A DNA stretch of 64,000 nt from Novosphingobium sp. G106 (GCF_019075875.1 NZ_JAHOOZ010000001.1:5646001-5710000); one strand, 5' to 3'. Shown: positions 18,382 to 27,900, counted from the stretch's first letter. Translations and numbers: made by a program. The notes: generated by a model from the letters alone, not told the origin.

Positions 18382-19689
18382 TCAAGCCGCCGCGCCGTAA
18401 GCCGGCGTCATCACTTCATCGAAGGCATCCGCGAGCAGCGCGAGGCCGTTCGCGAGGATTTCGTCATCGATTGTCAATGGGGCGAGTACCTTGACCACTT
18501 CGTCGTGCGGGCCGCTGGTTTCTATGATGATGCCTTTATCGAATGCCGCGGCGGTGATTTCGCTTGCTAGCTTGCCAGACCCGACGTCGATTCCTCTCAT
18601 CATGCCGCGGCCCTTGACGCTCGCCAGCTCGCCATAACGAGAGGCAATCTGCTCCAAGCCACTCTTCAGAATGTCCGAGCGCCGCCGAATGTCCTGTTGA
18701 AAGTTTTCGTTCCTCCAGAAATGCCGTAGCGCTGCCGTCGCCGTGACGAATGCATGGCAATTGCCGCGAAACGTTCCGTTGTGTTCGCCAGGTTCCCACA
18801 CGTCGAGATCGGGCTTGAAAAGGGTAAGGGCAAATGGGAGTCCCATGCCGGACAAGGATTTTGCGAGGGTAACGATGTCCGGGGCAATGCCTGCCTGCTC
18901 GAAGCTGAAGAAATGCCCCGTCCGACCGCACCCTGCCTGAATATCGTCGATGATCAGAAGGGCACCATGCTCCTTGGCAATGCGCGCAATTTTGCGAAGC
19001 CATTTGGCTGAGGCGACGTTGAGGCCGCCTTCGCCCTGAACGGTCTCGACAAGAAACGCAGCAGGAGCGTCAAGTCCGCTGGACGGATCGCTGAGCCGCT
19101 GTTGAAGAAGTTCGGCGGTATCTACATCTTCGCCGAAGTATCCGTCATAGGGTTCGTGACTGACATGGGTGAGGGGAATGCCGGCACCGCCCCGCTTGCC
19201 GGTATTGCCCGTGCAGGCCAGCGCACCCAGGGTCATACCGTGAAAGCCGTTGGTAAAGGCGATCACATGCTGTCGGCCTGTAATCTTGCGTGCGAGTTTG
19301 AGCGCGGCTTCGACAGCGTTGGTGCCGGTGGGGCCTGTAAACATTGCTTTGAAGCTGAGTCCTCTCGGCTCCAAGATTGTGCTGTTCAGCTCAGTCAGGA
19401 ATGCGGCTTTTGCCCGGGTGTGGAGATCGAGGCTGTGGGCGATCCCGTCCTCGCGTATATATTCGAGCAGTGCATCCCTCAGGACCGGGTGATTGTGCCC
19501 GTAGTTTAGAGTCGAGCATCCTGAAAGAAAATCGAGGTAGCGGCCTCCCTGGTCGTCGGTCATCCAGGGGCCTTCTGCGGTCGTGAATTCTCGCGGCATT
19601 GCGCGCGAATAGGTTCGAACCCGAGATTCCATTTTTTTGTAAATTGGGAAATCGGACCGCGTTGCCGAGGGCTGTGGAGATTTCTTCAT
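18382..19689 (-). CDS. ectB: L-2,4-diaminobutyrate 4-aminotransferase
   Basis: PLP-dependent class III aminotransferase of 435 aa that makes 2,4-diaminobutyrate from aspartate semialdehyde with glutamate as amino donor. Signature segments are FLSGCSTLNYGHNHP, MFTGPTGTNAVEAALKLAR, LLIIDDIQAGCGRTG and the PLP-lysine block TLAKSLSG. The ATG at 19687-19689 is chosen because the family starts about here; upstream codons in frame lack similarity. It follows ectA by 35 bp. Confidence 0.96.
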   Translation of the reverse strand: MKKSPQPSATRSDFPIYKKMESRVRTYSRAMPREFTTAEGPWMTDDQGGRYLDFLSGCSTLNYGHNHPVLRDALLEYIREDGIAHSLDLHTRAKAAFLTELNSTILEPRGLSFKAMFTGPTGTNAVEAALKLARKITGRQHVIAFTNGFHGMTLGALACTGNTGKRGGAGIPLTHVSHEPYDGYFGEDVDTAELLQQRLSDPSSGLDAPAAFLVETVQGEGGLNVASAKWLRKIARIAKEHGALLIIDDIQAGCGRTGHFFSFEQAGIAPDIVTLAKSLSGMGLPFALTLFKPDLDVWEPGEHNGTFRGNCHAFVTATAALRHFWRNENFQQDIRRRSDILKSGLEQIASRYGELASVKGRGMMRGIDVGSGKLASEITAAAFDKGIIIETSGPHDEVVKVLAPLTIDDEILANGLALLADAFDEVMTPAYGAAA

Positions 19690-19724
19690 GAGAGTCCTTT
19701 TCAGTATAGAATTAGGTGGCGCGA

Positions 19725-20270
19725 TCAGAGCGGGCCTATGGCGATCAGCTTTTCGCTTTCGTGCTGCCCCCCAAAGTGTTGCCCCTGGTCGAACCAAGCG
19801 ATTTCGAAGACTTGGGCTTGGCGTCGTTTGGCGAACCGCGCGAACATGCGCCGGGAAGCCTCGTTCGATGGCGTGACGGTCGTCTTCACCCAGGCTGGGG
19901 CTGACGGGTCCTGCCGCGAGAGCAGCGCTTCGAGCATTGCGACCCCAAGACCCGATCCTCTTGCGCCTTCGCGGACCGCGACTTGCCAGACGAACATGGT
20001 TTCAGGCTGATCAGGAGGACGATATCCCGATATCCAACCTTCAAGCGCGCCATCTTTCTCTGCAACGACGCAGGTGCCGGCAAAGTGCGTGCACTGAAGC
20101 AAAGTGCAATAAAGTGAATTGGCATCAAGGGGCGGAGACGCCGCGATGAGCGCTGAGACCGCTCGAGCGTCGTCAATCGTTGGCGTGCGGAACACATGGT
20201 CGCGGCCGACATGCTCGGCCGGAACGGCGGAGGGGCGAGCGCTCAGGCCCGCGCAGCCGCTATCAATCAA
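19725..20270 (-). CDS. ectA: L-2,4-diaminobutyrate N-acetyltransferase
   Basis: GNAT-fold acetyltransferase of 181 aa that acetylates diaminobutyrate at the gamma amino group, the second step of ectoine synthesis. The acetyl-CoA loop is VREGARGSGLGVAML and the EctA block TTVTPSNEASRRMF is present. The likely start is a TTG at 20268-20270 with GGGGGA upstream; a start further in cannot be excluded because the first 25 residues are poorly conserved. First gene of the eight-gene leftward operon. Confidence 0.93.
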   Translation of the reverse strand: MIDSGCAGLSARPSAVPAEHVGRDHVFRTPTIDDARAVSALIAASPPLDANSLYCTLLQCTHFAGTCVVAEKDGALEGWISGYRPPDQPETMFVWQVAVREGARGSGLGVAMLEALLSRQDPSAPAWVKTTVTPSNEASRRMFARFAKRRQAQVFEIAWFDQGQHFGGQHESEKLIAIGPL

Positions 20271-20292
20271 GGTATTTCCCCCGTCTTGTTAT

Positions 20293-20392
20293 TTTCGAGT
20301 TCGAAATAAATTTCACCGACTCATATGCACGAGTCGGCGCTTAGGTAGGTATAATATCTCGATAAATCAAGAGATAACCGAAGGCCCTACCT
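20293..20392. promoter_or_regulatory. Operator region between ectA and ectR with three inverted repeats
   Basis: Three dyads lie in the divergent promoter region. TTTCGA-GT-TCGAAA spans 20293-20306. CCGACTC and GAGTCGG (20316-20322 and 20331-20337) flank 8 bp. AGGTAGG (20343-20349) and CCTACCT (20386-20392) enclose a MarR-like quasi-palindrome, TATCTC (20355-20360) and GAGATA (20371-20376). A TATAAT occurs at 20350-20355. These are good candidate sites for the EctR-like regulator and for osmotic control of the ect operon; which dyad is bound is not known. Confidence 0.5.
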
Positions 20393-20482
20393 GAAACCGC
20401 AGAGAGTTTTTGCCCATAACCCTTTGGTATCCGAAATAAAAATCTCGTTTGTCAGGTCGTTGAGGCAGGTTTAGCTGGATGC

Positions 20483-20971
20483 GTGATCGAGCCGCGCACC
20501 GAATCCGCCCTCCGCGCTATCCGTCGTGTCCTGCGAGCAGCGGAAATGAGCGAGAAGAAGCTTGCTTCTGCGACAGGCCTGACGCCGTCGCAGCTGGTCG
20601 TACTGCAGGAGGTCGCGCGCGATGGGGAAACCTTCGCCGGAGCGATCGCCAGTGCCGTTCAATTCAGTCAGGCTACTGTGACGAGCATCGTCGACCGGCT
20701 CGTCGAGCGGGAGTTCGTCGTTCGTAGTCGCCGTGAAAAGGACCGTAGACAGGTCTGGGTGACGATTACCGATGCAGGGCGGGCGGTGTTGAATTCGGCG
20801 CCGGATGTGATGCAGGATCGCTTCCAAGATCGGTTTGCACGGTTGCCCGATTGGGAGCAGGCCATGATCGTCGCCATGTTGGAGCGGCTCACAGCGCTTC
20901 TCAACGCCGACCAGATCGATGCCGCGCCGGTTATTGACGCCGGCGCGATCGATAGGATAGCGCCGGCCTAG
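20483..20971 (+). CDS. ectR: MarR-family regulator, EctR-like
   Basis: Winged-helix regulator of 162 aa. The recognition helix region is FSQATVTSIVDRLVEREFVV and the wing is RRREKDRRQVWVTITDAG, typical of MarR proteins. A GTG at 20483 is the start; an out-of-frame ATG lies four bases upstream. It is divergent from ectA, the position held by ectR in other ectoine clusters, where it represses ectABC. The name rests on family and position, not on direct proof. Confidence 0.82.
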   Translation: MIEPRTESALRAIRRVLRAAEMSEKKLASATGLTPSQLVVLQEVARDGETFAGAIASAVQFSQATVTSIVDRLVEREFVVRSRREKDRRQVWVTITDAGRAVLNSAPDVMQDRFQDRFARLPDWEQAMIVAMLERLTALLNADQIDAAPVIDAGAIDRIAPA

Positions 20972-21192
20972 TATCTCTGCTGCTTGTCACTTCCCCATTA
21001 GACGGTACAGCCCGGGTTCATAGTAGCGATGGTAATTCAAAGACTTAGTCTAGGTCTCGGATCGTTGCACCGGTTGTCATGTTGGGCACAAATCACGCTT
21101 TTGCCTCATTCCCGTTTATACGGGAACTGGCCGTTCGATTGGCCATCGGCACTTCTCGGAGCCGGTCTGAATAAAAAATTTGGGAGCAAATC

Positions 21193-21744
21193 ATGAACTT
21201 TTTCAAACCCGCCCTAGTGGCTGTTGCCGTAGTGCTTTTGCCGAGCGTTGCTTCAGCTCAAGCCACTCCTCCGACAATGCCCGTACCGAATCTGTCGGCG
21301 GGCGTAGTCGTATATGATCCGCAAGGCGCCGAAGTCGGCAGGATCGTCAGCGCTGCGGGCGATAGTGTCGTCCTCGATACCGGCACGAACAAGGCAACCT
21401 TACCTAAGAATGTGTTCGGCGTCAGTGCCAAAGGACCTACGGTCAATGCGACACGCGGGCAAATCGATGCGATGGTAGCGGCCGCCTCTGCGAAGGCGAA
21501 CGCTGCGCTCGAGGCTGCCCTGGTTCCCGGCGCCGAAGTCAAAGGCAGTGCTGGTGCGCTCATCGGCACCATAAAGGACGTGTCCGGCGATAACGTAACG
21601 ATCGACCGCGCCGCCGGTCCGGTGCGAATTGCACGAAAGGCCTTTACTGTAGGCCCGCATGGCCTGACCATTTCGCTCACGACCGCTGAACTCGAAGCTG
21701 CGGCGCAAGCTGCAACGCAACCCCCATCGGGCGGGGCCTCCTGA
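21193..21744 (+). CDS. Secreted hypothetical protein with two PRC-like repeats
   Basis: Exported protein of 183 aa with a clear signal peptide (cleavage after SVASA near residue 22). The mature part holds two related beta-rich units: VVVYDPQGAEVGRIVSAAGDSVVLDTG and a second one around AGALIGTIKDVSGDNVTIDRAAG, each resembling a PRC-barrel half. The RBS is GGGAGC upstream of the ATG at 21193. No enzyme motif is seen. It lies alone between ectR and an MscS gene and ends in a hairpin. Confidence 0.75.
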   Translation: MNFFKPALVAVAVVLLPSVASAQATPPTMPVPNLSAGVVVYDPQGAEVGRIVSAAGDSVVLDTGTNKATLPKNVFGVSAKGPTVNATRGQIDAMVAAASAKANAALEAALVPGAEVKGSAGALIGTIKDVSGDNVTIDRAAGPVRIARKAFTVGPHGLTISLTTAELEAAAQAATQPPSGGAS

Positions 21745-21755
21745 GGCCTCGGACA

Positions 21756-21779
21756 GGGGGCTGGGCTTTCGCTAGCCCC
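21756..21779 (+). terminator. Hairpin after the 21193-21744 gene
   Basis: GGGGCT (21757-21762) and AGCCCC (21774-21779) can pair around an 11-base loop, 12 bases after the stop. A second dyad GGCCTC-CT-GAGGCC lies just upstream over the stop codon. There is no T-run, so termination would be weak; it may serve both convergent genes. Confidence 0.4.
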
Positions 21780-21828
21780 GAGCCGAACCGCTACCTGCCA
21801 AAAGCCTCGAAGCGCTTGCGGGACCCTA

Positions 21829-22902
21829 TCACGCAGCCATGCCGATCGCTGCGCCTTCGTTTAGATCGGCGCGGTATCTCACGAGAGCCTCCGGCATCTC
21901 CCGTCGCACAAAATCGAGCATGCTTTCGCGAATGTCGCAGCGCAGGTCGAACGCCGTAGATGCGTCCTTTGCCGTCATGAGTGCCCGGATCTCGATAGAT
22001 TCGGGCCGCGCGTCGGTCACTTGCAGATTGAAGAAACGGCCATCCCACCGCTCATTTACTGTGACAAGCTCTTCAAGCTTGGTGCGCAGCCGCGGCACAT
22101 CGACCGTTGCGTCGAAATACCAGATCACGTTGCCGAGGATCTGACTGGTATGCCGGGTCCAATTTTGAAAGCTGTTCTCGAGAAATTTGGAGATAGGCAC
22201 AATGAGGCGGCGCTCGTCCCAGATTTTTACGACAGCGTAAGTCAGACGAATTTCCTCTATGCGTCCCCACTCGCCATCCATGATAACTACGTCGTCGATA
22301 CTTATCGGCTCGGTCACCGCCATCTGAACGCCTGCGATGAGGTTCTTCAGCGCCGGCTGCGCCGCTGCACCCACGGCCAACGCTGCAAGGCCTGCCGAAG
22401 CAATCAGTGTCACGCCTATGCTGCGAACGCTGGGAATGCTCATCAGCATCATGCAGAATGTAATCAGCAGCACGATGAATACGGCGATCCGATATAAAAT
22501 ACCGGCCCTGGTCTGACGGCGTCTGGCCCGCAGGTTGTCGGCGACCGTGGTATCGGCCTTTGCTTGGACGAAGTCGAGCACCACCCCGAGCAGCGCGATT
22601 CCGGTCCAGCCGAACAAACCTGGCATCACCAGACCAGCGCCCCTGTTCCAGGCTTCGGTGCCCTGTCGCGAGAGCGACAGCGCGGGTTGCGTCGCGGTCA
22701 CCGCGAAGGCCAAAAACAGCCAGCGCGACGGTGCGCGGAGCCTGCGCACAAAGAAATTGTCCGTCGGCGTCTTCGTGCGCTCTGCAGCCCGATCAAGGAG
22801 CCTGTAGAGAATGTAGTGCGCCGCGATGCTTGCCAATGCGACTGCGGTTAAGGTGCTCAAACTCCATAGCCACGGCGGGAGAGCGGCTGCGAACCGGTCC
22901 AT
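21829..22902 (-). CDS. MscS-family mechanosensitive ion channel
   Basis: Channel protein of 357 aa with about five membrane helices. The pore helix region LAALAVGAAAQPALKNLIAG is followed by the beta domain ITEPISIDDVV-like segment (AVTEPISIDDVVIMDGEWGRI), and the C-terminal domain ends without cytoplasmic extension. It has the form of the medium-sized MscS homologues of alphaproteobacteria, probably a safety valve in hypo-osmotic shock. It is monocistronic and convergent with the gene at 21193. Confidence 0.85.
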   Translation of the reverse strand: MDRFAAALPPWLWSLSTLTAVALASIAAHYILYRLLDRAAERTKTPTDNFFVRRLRAPSRWLFLAFAVTATQPALSLSRQGTEAWNRGAGLVMPGLFGWTGIALLGVVLDFVQAKADTTVADNLRARRRQTRAGILYRIAVFIVLLITFCMMLMSIPSVRSIGVTLIASAGLAALAVGAAAQPALKNLIAGVQMAVTEPISIDDVVIMDGEWGRIEEIRLTYAVVKIWDERRLIVPISKFLENSFQNWTRHTSQILGNVIWYFDATVDVPRLRTKLEELVTVNERWDGRFFNLQVTDARPESIEIRALMTAKDASTAFDLRCDIRESMLDFVRREMPEALVRYRADLNEGAAIGMAA

Positions 22903-23433
22903 GTCGTCTCCATCGATTGGTGGGAATTATTTCAAAACCAATCCAGGCACGCCATTGTTCCTCGTGCTGTCGTTTTCGACACACGCCGTACGAGCTGTCG
23001 TGCCCGATGAGACGGCCTCCCGCACAGGGGTTTCGTGGCTATCGTCGCCGGACCGGTATTGAAAAGCCCCGTTCGAGCGCGCCGATCCGGCAAACGTTGC
23101 AGGCCTGGCCGCCATGGTGTGAATCCTGCCATCAGCCCGCGACACGCTGTATGCGCCATGGGCCTACGCAGCGACGGAGACCCATTGGGCCAGTGCGAGA
23201 CAATGTCCCCTTCCGGATAGCCGCCCGCCACAACACAGCCTACGCGGTCAAGTGGCGCGCGAGCCGGACGCGGGCCCGTGAAACTCACGGATCGGATGAT
23301 GGCAACACCCGGCGCAAACAGTGCCTTGAACATTTCGGCCTCTGCAATCTTATCCTGCGCCTTGTGGGACTCGGCAGGAATTATGTCGGTCTCTTTCGGT
23401 TGCAAGACGAAGATCAATGATCGACGAGACGGA
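22903..23433. other. Intergenic region, 531 bp
   Basis: Spacer between divergent genes (MscS leftward, DUF389 rightward). Open frames exist on both strands but show no recognisable family or convincing RBS. It likely carries two promoters; I see no strong repeat. Confidence 0.4.
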
Positions 23434-25002
23434 ATGGAGCAGAATCATTCCTACGGACCCGCCTCCAAGCGGGCACCAGATCGTCTCACGCAGTTTCCAT
23501 TATACCGATGGTGGCGCAGGATAGTCGTAGGAAGCGTCGATCACGGAACCGTGATCGAAAAAATCGTGGGCGAAAGCGGCTGGACGCCTCGCTATCTGTT
23601 TATGACGGTCATGTCCGCGGGCATCGCCGTCTTGGGCCTGCTGCTGTCATCACCCGCGGTCGTCATCGGCGCGATGTTGATCTCGCCGTTGATGAGTCCG
23701 ATCCTCGGCCTCGGCTTCAGCCTCGCATTATTCGATTTTGCGGAAATGCGACGGGCGGTCGTCGCAATTGCAGCCGGCTCGCTGTGCGCCGTGCTGTTTA
23801 CCGCGTTCATTGTCGCTGTGTCCCCGTTGCAGGCCCCGACCCCGGAAATCATAGCGCGCACGCGGCCCAACCTTTTCGATCTCGCGGTCGCGCTTTTCGC
23901 AGCCCTTGCTGGCACCTTCGCCATTATTCGCGGCAGAGGGGAAACGGTAGTCGGCGTTGCCATTGCGACGGCTCTGATGCCGCCCCTTGCCGTCGTCGGT
24001 TACGGCATTGCAACCGGTAATTTGGCTGTCCTAGCAGGCGCGCTGGCTCTCTTCGTGACCAACTTCGTGACGATCGCTCTATCGGCGACGGTCATGGCGC
24101 GATTCTACGGATTCGGACACTCACTATCCAGCCAGCAAAGCTGGACTCAAACGATCCTCCTCGTTCTCGTGTTCGTGGCGATGGCGATTCCCCTGGGGTT
24201 ATCGCTCAAGCAGATCGCTATCGAAGCGGTCACGACAACCCAGGTTCGGTCTTACTTGTCGGACAGGTTTGGCCCCCGCGCGCGCGTTACCCAACTCGAC
24301 CTAGATTTCGACACCGAGCCCCTGTCAGTACGCGCAGTTGTGATAACGCCTCGCGGCCGAATGCAGCTAACTCCTGCATTGCAGGCTGATTTGCAGAAGC
24401 GACTGGGCCGGATGGTTCGTCTTCAACTCGATCAAGTGCTCCTGGAGGCCGGAGCTGATGCCATCGATGCCCAGCGTGCAGAGATGAGGCAGGCGGGTGA
24501 CGGCGGAAATTCAGAGTCGGCCCGCATCGCCGAGATGTCCCGAATGATTGCACTTGCGGCGGGCACCGCGCCCGATGGCGTAACAGTTGACCGCGACCAC
24601 CACCGGGCAACAGTGCCTGCAGTGCCGTTGCCCGGCGCTACTCTCGCCACCTATAGAGCCCTGGAACGTCGTCTGCAGACGCAGATCGGTGGCTGGACAG
24701 TCGCGATCGTTCCGCCATCAGACGATTTCCCGATCATCCGTTTTGACAGCGATCGCGACCAACTCGACGAGGTCGCGCGCGAATCCGTGCTTACGAGCGC
24801 ATGGGCAGCGGAGCGTTGGAACATACGAGCACTCTCGGTTCCGGGCTTACCCGAAGTGAAGAGGGAAAAGGTGTCGCTTGCGGAACGCCGCGCATTGGCA
24901 ATAGCCAAGATCTTACGTGAACGCGGCATTGAGCCGACGCCGAGAAGGCCGTCTGGTCCGGCATTCCGGCTCGCAGTTTCTGCCGCGGGGATCGTCCGAT
25001 GA
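23434..25002 (+). CDS. DUF389 family membrane protein
   Basis: Membrane protein of 522 aa. Residues about 45-270 carry the DUF389 domain: GAMLISPLMSPILGLGFSLAL followed by several helices and VGVAIATALMPPLAVVGYG. The C-terminal 250 residues are soluble and of unknown role. I chose the ATG at 23434 (GACGGA upstream); an in-frame start at 23278 would add 52 residues without similarity. The stop overlaps the antiporter start (ATGA). Function is unknown; coupling with an antiporter hints at ion homeostasis. Confidence 0.8.
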   Translation: MEQNHSYGPASKRAPDRLTQFPLYRWWRRIVVGSVDHGTVIEKIVGESGWTPRYLFMTVMSAGIAVLGLLLSSPAVVIGAMLISPLMSPILGLGFSLALFDFAEMRRAVVAIAAGSLCAVLFTAFIVAVSPLQAPTPEIIARTRPNLFDLAVALFAALAGTFAIIRGRGETVVGVAIATALMPPLAVVGYGIATGNLAVLAGALALFVTNFVTIALSATVMARFYGFGHSLSSQQSWTQTILLVLVFVAMAIPLGLSLKQIAIEAVTTTQVRSYLSDRFGPRARVTQLDLDFDTEPLSVRAVVITPRGRMQLTPALQADLQKRLGRMVRLQLDQVLLEAGADAIDAQRAEMRQAGDGGNSESARIAEMSRMIALAAGTAPDGVTVDRDHHRATVPAVPLPGATLATYRALERRLQTQIGGWTVAIVPPSDDFPIIRFDSDRDQLDEVARESVLTSAWAAERWNIRALSVPGLPEVKREKVSLAERRALAIAKILRERGIEPTPRRPSGPAFRLAVSAAGIVR

Positions 25003-26282
25003 TTGCGGGCGTATTGCTAACGCCATTCGACGCTGCCGCCATTCTCATCGTGCTGGCGGCAGTCCTCGGCTACGCGAATTACCGGATCTTGAAGCTACCT
25101 CCGTCGGTGGGCCTGACCATAATGGGCGCGCTTGCCTCGCTCGTGGTCGTGGCGCTCGATCGCTTCCTCCCCGGCAGCACCGTCGGTGCCGACATCACCC
25201 GTTTCATTACGGGAATTGATTTTCACTCGACGCTGATGGACGGCATGCTTTGCTTCCTGCTCTTTGCTGGCGCCTTGCATGTAGACTGGCACGAGATGCG
25301 GCGCGGCCGCCTGCCGATCGTCGTATTGAGCACGATCGGCGTGGTTTTGTCGACGGTCCTGATTGGAGGAGGGCTATTCGCGCTTTGCGATGTCCTTGGA
25401 CTTCATATTCCTTTCGCCTGGAGCCTCGTCTTCGGAGCGCTGATAAGCCCGACCGATCCGGTTTCCGTGATGGGGATCCTCAAGCGCGCCAAGGTCTCCC
25501 CAACCCTCGAGGCGACGGTGGCAGGGGAGAGTCTCTTCAACGATGGCGTGGGGGTTGTCATATTCACGATCCTCTTGGCAACGGCCATTTCTGGCGAACC
25601 ATTCTCTTTGGCACGAGCAGGGCACCTGTTTGTCCTGGAAGCCGGTGGCGGGATTCTGCTCGGCCTGGCGTGTGGGTGGATCGCTTTTCGCGCCATGGGC
25701 TCGATCGACGAATACAAGGTCGAGGTCATGATCACCCTTGCTGTGGTGATGGGCGGCTACGCACTGGCGAATGCTCTCCACGTTAGTGGGCCGGTAGCGG
25801 TCGCTGTTGCCGGGCTGCTCATCGGCAACGCGGGAGCAACCTACGCTATGAGCGACGTGACGCGTGATTATGTCCATAAATTTTGGTCACTGATCGACGA
25901 TATCTTGAACGCCGTTCTCTTTCTGTTGATCGGGCTCGAGGTCCTGACCATACCGGCTGACCCGCGCCTGCTGCTGCTGGGACTATGTGTCATCCCGCTG
26001 GTGCTGATGGCGCGTGCGATCTCCGTCAAACTGCCACTTATGGTCATGCATCCATGGTTCAATCTTGGTCCCCTGGCTCCGATCACTCTCATTTGGGGCG
26101 GACTGCGCGGTGGGATCTCGATTGCACTCGCATTGGCGTTGTCCTCAGGAGAAGCGCGAAACGCCTTGCTTGCGGCCACATATCTCGTCGTGCTTTTTTC
26201 CGTGGTAATTCAGGGTGCCACGGTGGAACGCGTGTTGTCGTGGGCGACCCGGCGGCAAGCTGCGCTCACGGTCGACCCGTAG
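24999..26282 (+). CDS. CPA1-family Na+/H+ antiporter (NhaP-like)
   Basis: Cation/proton antiporter of 427 aa with 12-13 helices. The ion-binding blocks are GALISPTDPVSVMGIL and GESLFNDGVGVVIF (Asn-Asp pair), and a late TLIWGGLRGGISIALALAL matches the family's GGLRG block. It expels Na+ (or K+) in exchange for protons, useful in salt and alkaline stress. It overlaps the DUF389 gene by 4 bp and is translated with it. Confidence 0.9.
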   Translation: MIAGVLLTPFDAAAILIVLAAVLGYANYRILKLPPSVGLTIMGALASLVVVALDRFLPGSTVGADITRFITGIDFHSTLMDGMLCFLLFAGALHVDWHEMRRGRLPIVVLSTIGVVLSTVLIGGGLFALCDVLGLHIPFAWSLVFGALISPTDPVSVMGILKRAKVSPTLEATVAGESLFNDGVGVVIFTILLATAISGEPFSLARAGHLFVLEAGGGILLGLACGWIAFRAMGSIDEYKVEVMITLAVVMGGYALANALHVSGPVAVAVAGLLIGNAGATYAMSDVTRDYVHKFWSLIDDILNAVLFLLIGLEVLTIPADPRLLLLGLCVIPLVLMARAISVKLPLMVMHPWFNLGPLAPITLIWGGLRGGISIALALALSSGEARNALLAATYLVVLFSVVIQGATVERVLSWATRRQAALTVDP

Positions 26283-26472
26283 TTTCTGATGCGGGTGGCA
26301 GTCGATTTCCAGATGTCCGCAGTCGGCTCGGGAAGAATGCCGGCCTGCTTGCCGCTGCTAAACTTGTCCGCTTAGCGAGCGGCTTGAGCGCTCTGACTGC
26401 GAGCGGATCGATTCTGCTTGTATTGGGCTCGCGATTCCGCTCAGCAACGAACCGGCATAGTCAGGAGCGAAA

Positions 26473-27684
26473 ATGCTGATAACGCTCATCGCTATAGTCT
26501 CGGCCGCTTTCGTCACAGTCTTTCTTACTTTTGGTCCTTTCGCACGCTCGGAGAGCTGGCGCGCCACGGTCACGCCGCTCGCGTCGATCATCGGCAGCGG
26601 CTTTCTGATCTGCGGTCCCATTCTCGCGCGAGAATTCGGCCGGGCGGCCATCATTGCCGAAGCGCTGCTTCTCGCAATTGCCTATGCGGCAGGCTGGGTG
26701 ATCCGCTTCAATATCGTCCATGTCGAGAACTACCTTGCCGATGCAGGAGTGCACGATCGCATCGCTTGGCTTGCCAGGATTACCCAAGGTGTCCTGGCTC
26801 TGGCCTACGCAATTTCGGTGGCTTATTACCTGAAGCTTCTCGCGGAGTTCCTGCTCAAGCCCGTTGCCATTGATCCCGCATGGCACGCGGCAGCATCAAA
26901 CGGCATCGTCACTGGGCTGATTTTGCTGATCATTGCGTTGTCGCTCGGAAGCGGTCTGCGACGGGTCGAGCACCTCGCGCATGGCACGGTGTCTCTCAAG
27001 ATCGGCATCATAGCCGGTCTTCTTGTCGCACTTGCCGCCTGGTGGCTAACCAATGCTGCAGCCGACCCCTTGCCGCCGGCTAAGCTTAGCTGGAACAGCA
27101 TAGGCCTGTTGCTGGGCCTGGTCATCACCGTGCAAGGATTTGAAACGTCTCGTTATCTTGGGCATGCTTACAGCCAGGAAATGCGAATCCGCACCATGAA
27201 GCATGCGCAATGGATCGCCTCGGCCATCTATCTCCTCTTTCTCGCACTTCTGACGCCCTTCCTGAGCCGGGCAGCCGAGGCCGAAGGGGTCGCCGGGATT
27301 CTCGACATCATGAGCTTGGTCGCACCGGCCTTGGGAATCTTTGTCCTGATCGGTGCGCTTTCAAGCCAGTTGAGTGCTGCGGTTGCCGATTCGATCGGCT
27401 CCGGCGGGCTGATGAGCGAGGTTACCCGCCGCAAGCTGGGCGTTCAGGCTGCCTTCGCGCTTGCTGGCGCGTTGGCGATCGCCGTGGTCTGGCTCACAGA
27501 TCCCTTCGAGGTCGTAGCGATCTCGTCACGCGCCTTCGCGCTATTTTATGCTCTTCAATGTATGCTGGCTTTCGCCGTAGCACGCAGCACCGGCGCTGGA
27601 AGCCTCATGCATCGCATCGGCTTCCTTTCGGTCGGTCTGGTCTGTATCGTGGCTGTGCTCGTCGGAGCTCCGGCCGAGGGGTAA
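26473..27684 (+). CDS. APC/LeuT-fold-like membrane protein of unknown substrate
   Basis: Polytopic protein of 403 aa with about 11 predicted membrane helices. The opening (TVTPLASIIGSGFLICGPILAREFG) looks like the first broken helix of a LeuT-fold carrier, and LVITVQGFETSRYLGHAYSQEMRIRTMKHAQW is reminiscent of the APC helix 6 region. I do not recognise the exact family. It stands 190 bp after the antiporter in the same direction and could be co-transcribed. Substrate unknown. Confidence 0.6.
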   Translation: MLITLIAIVSAAFVTVFLTFGPFARSESWRATVTPLASIIGSGFLICGPILAREFGRAAIIAEALLLAIAYAAGWVIRFNIVHVENYLADAGVHDRIAWLARITQGVLALAYAISVAYYLKLLAEFLLKPVAIDPAWHAAASNGIVTGLILLIIALSLGSGLRRVEHLAHGTVSLKIGIIAGLLVALAAWWLTNAAADPLPPAKLSWNSIGLLLGLVITVQGFETSRYLGHAYSQEMRIRTMKHAQWIASAIYLLFLALLTPFLSRAAEAEGVAGILDIMSLVAPALGIFVLIGALSSQLSAAVADSIGSGGLMSEVTRRKLGVQAAFALAGALAIAVVWLTDPFEVVAISSRAFALFYALQCMLAFAVARSTGAGSLMHRIGFLSVGLVCIVAVLVGAPAEG

Positions 27685-27900
27685 GTGCGGGCCGACACCT
27701 TCGAGAGCTCGGCGCCACCGAGAGCTTCGCCGCGACCCTGGCAAAAGGCTCAGGTTCGCTTGAAGCCTTCTGCGGCCTTCCAGCTGACGGCATATGCCAG
27801 GCTGGCCCGCCTTAGCGCGACTCAAGACGAACATGCCGCGCCGGTCAACCTAGGCTCCACGGTGGTGACGGACCAGCACGGCCAGGGCAAAGGATGAAAA

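Noticed and set aside
22932..23417. Minus-strand frame of 161 codons between mscS and DUF389
   Set aside because: Cysteines do not form a CxxCH or other motif, no RBS and no family resemblance.
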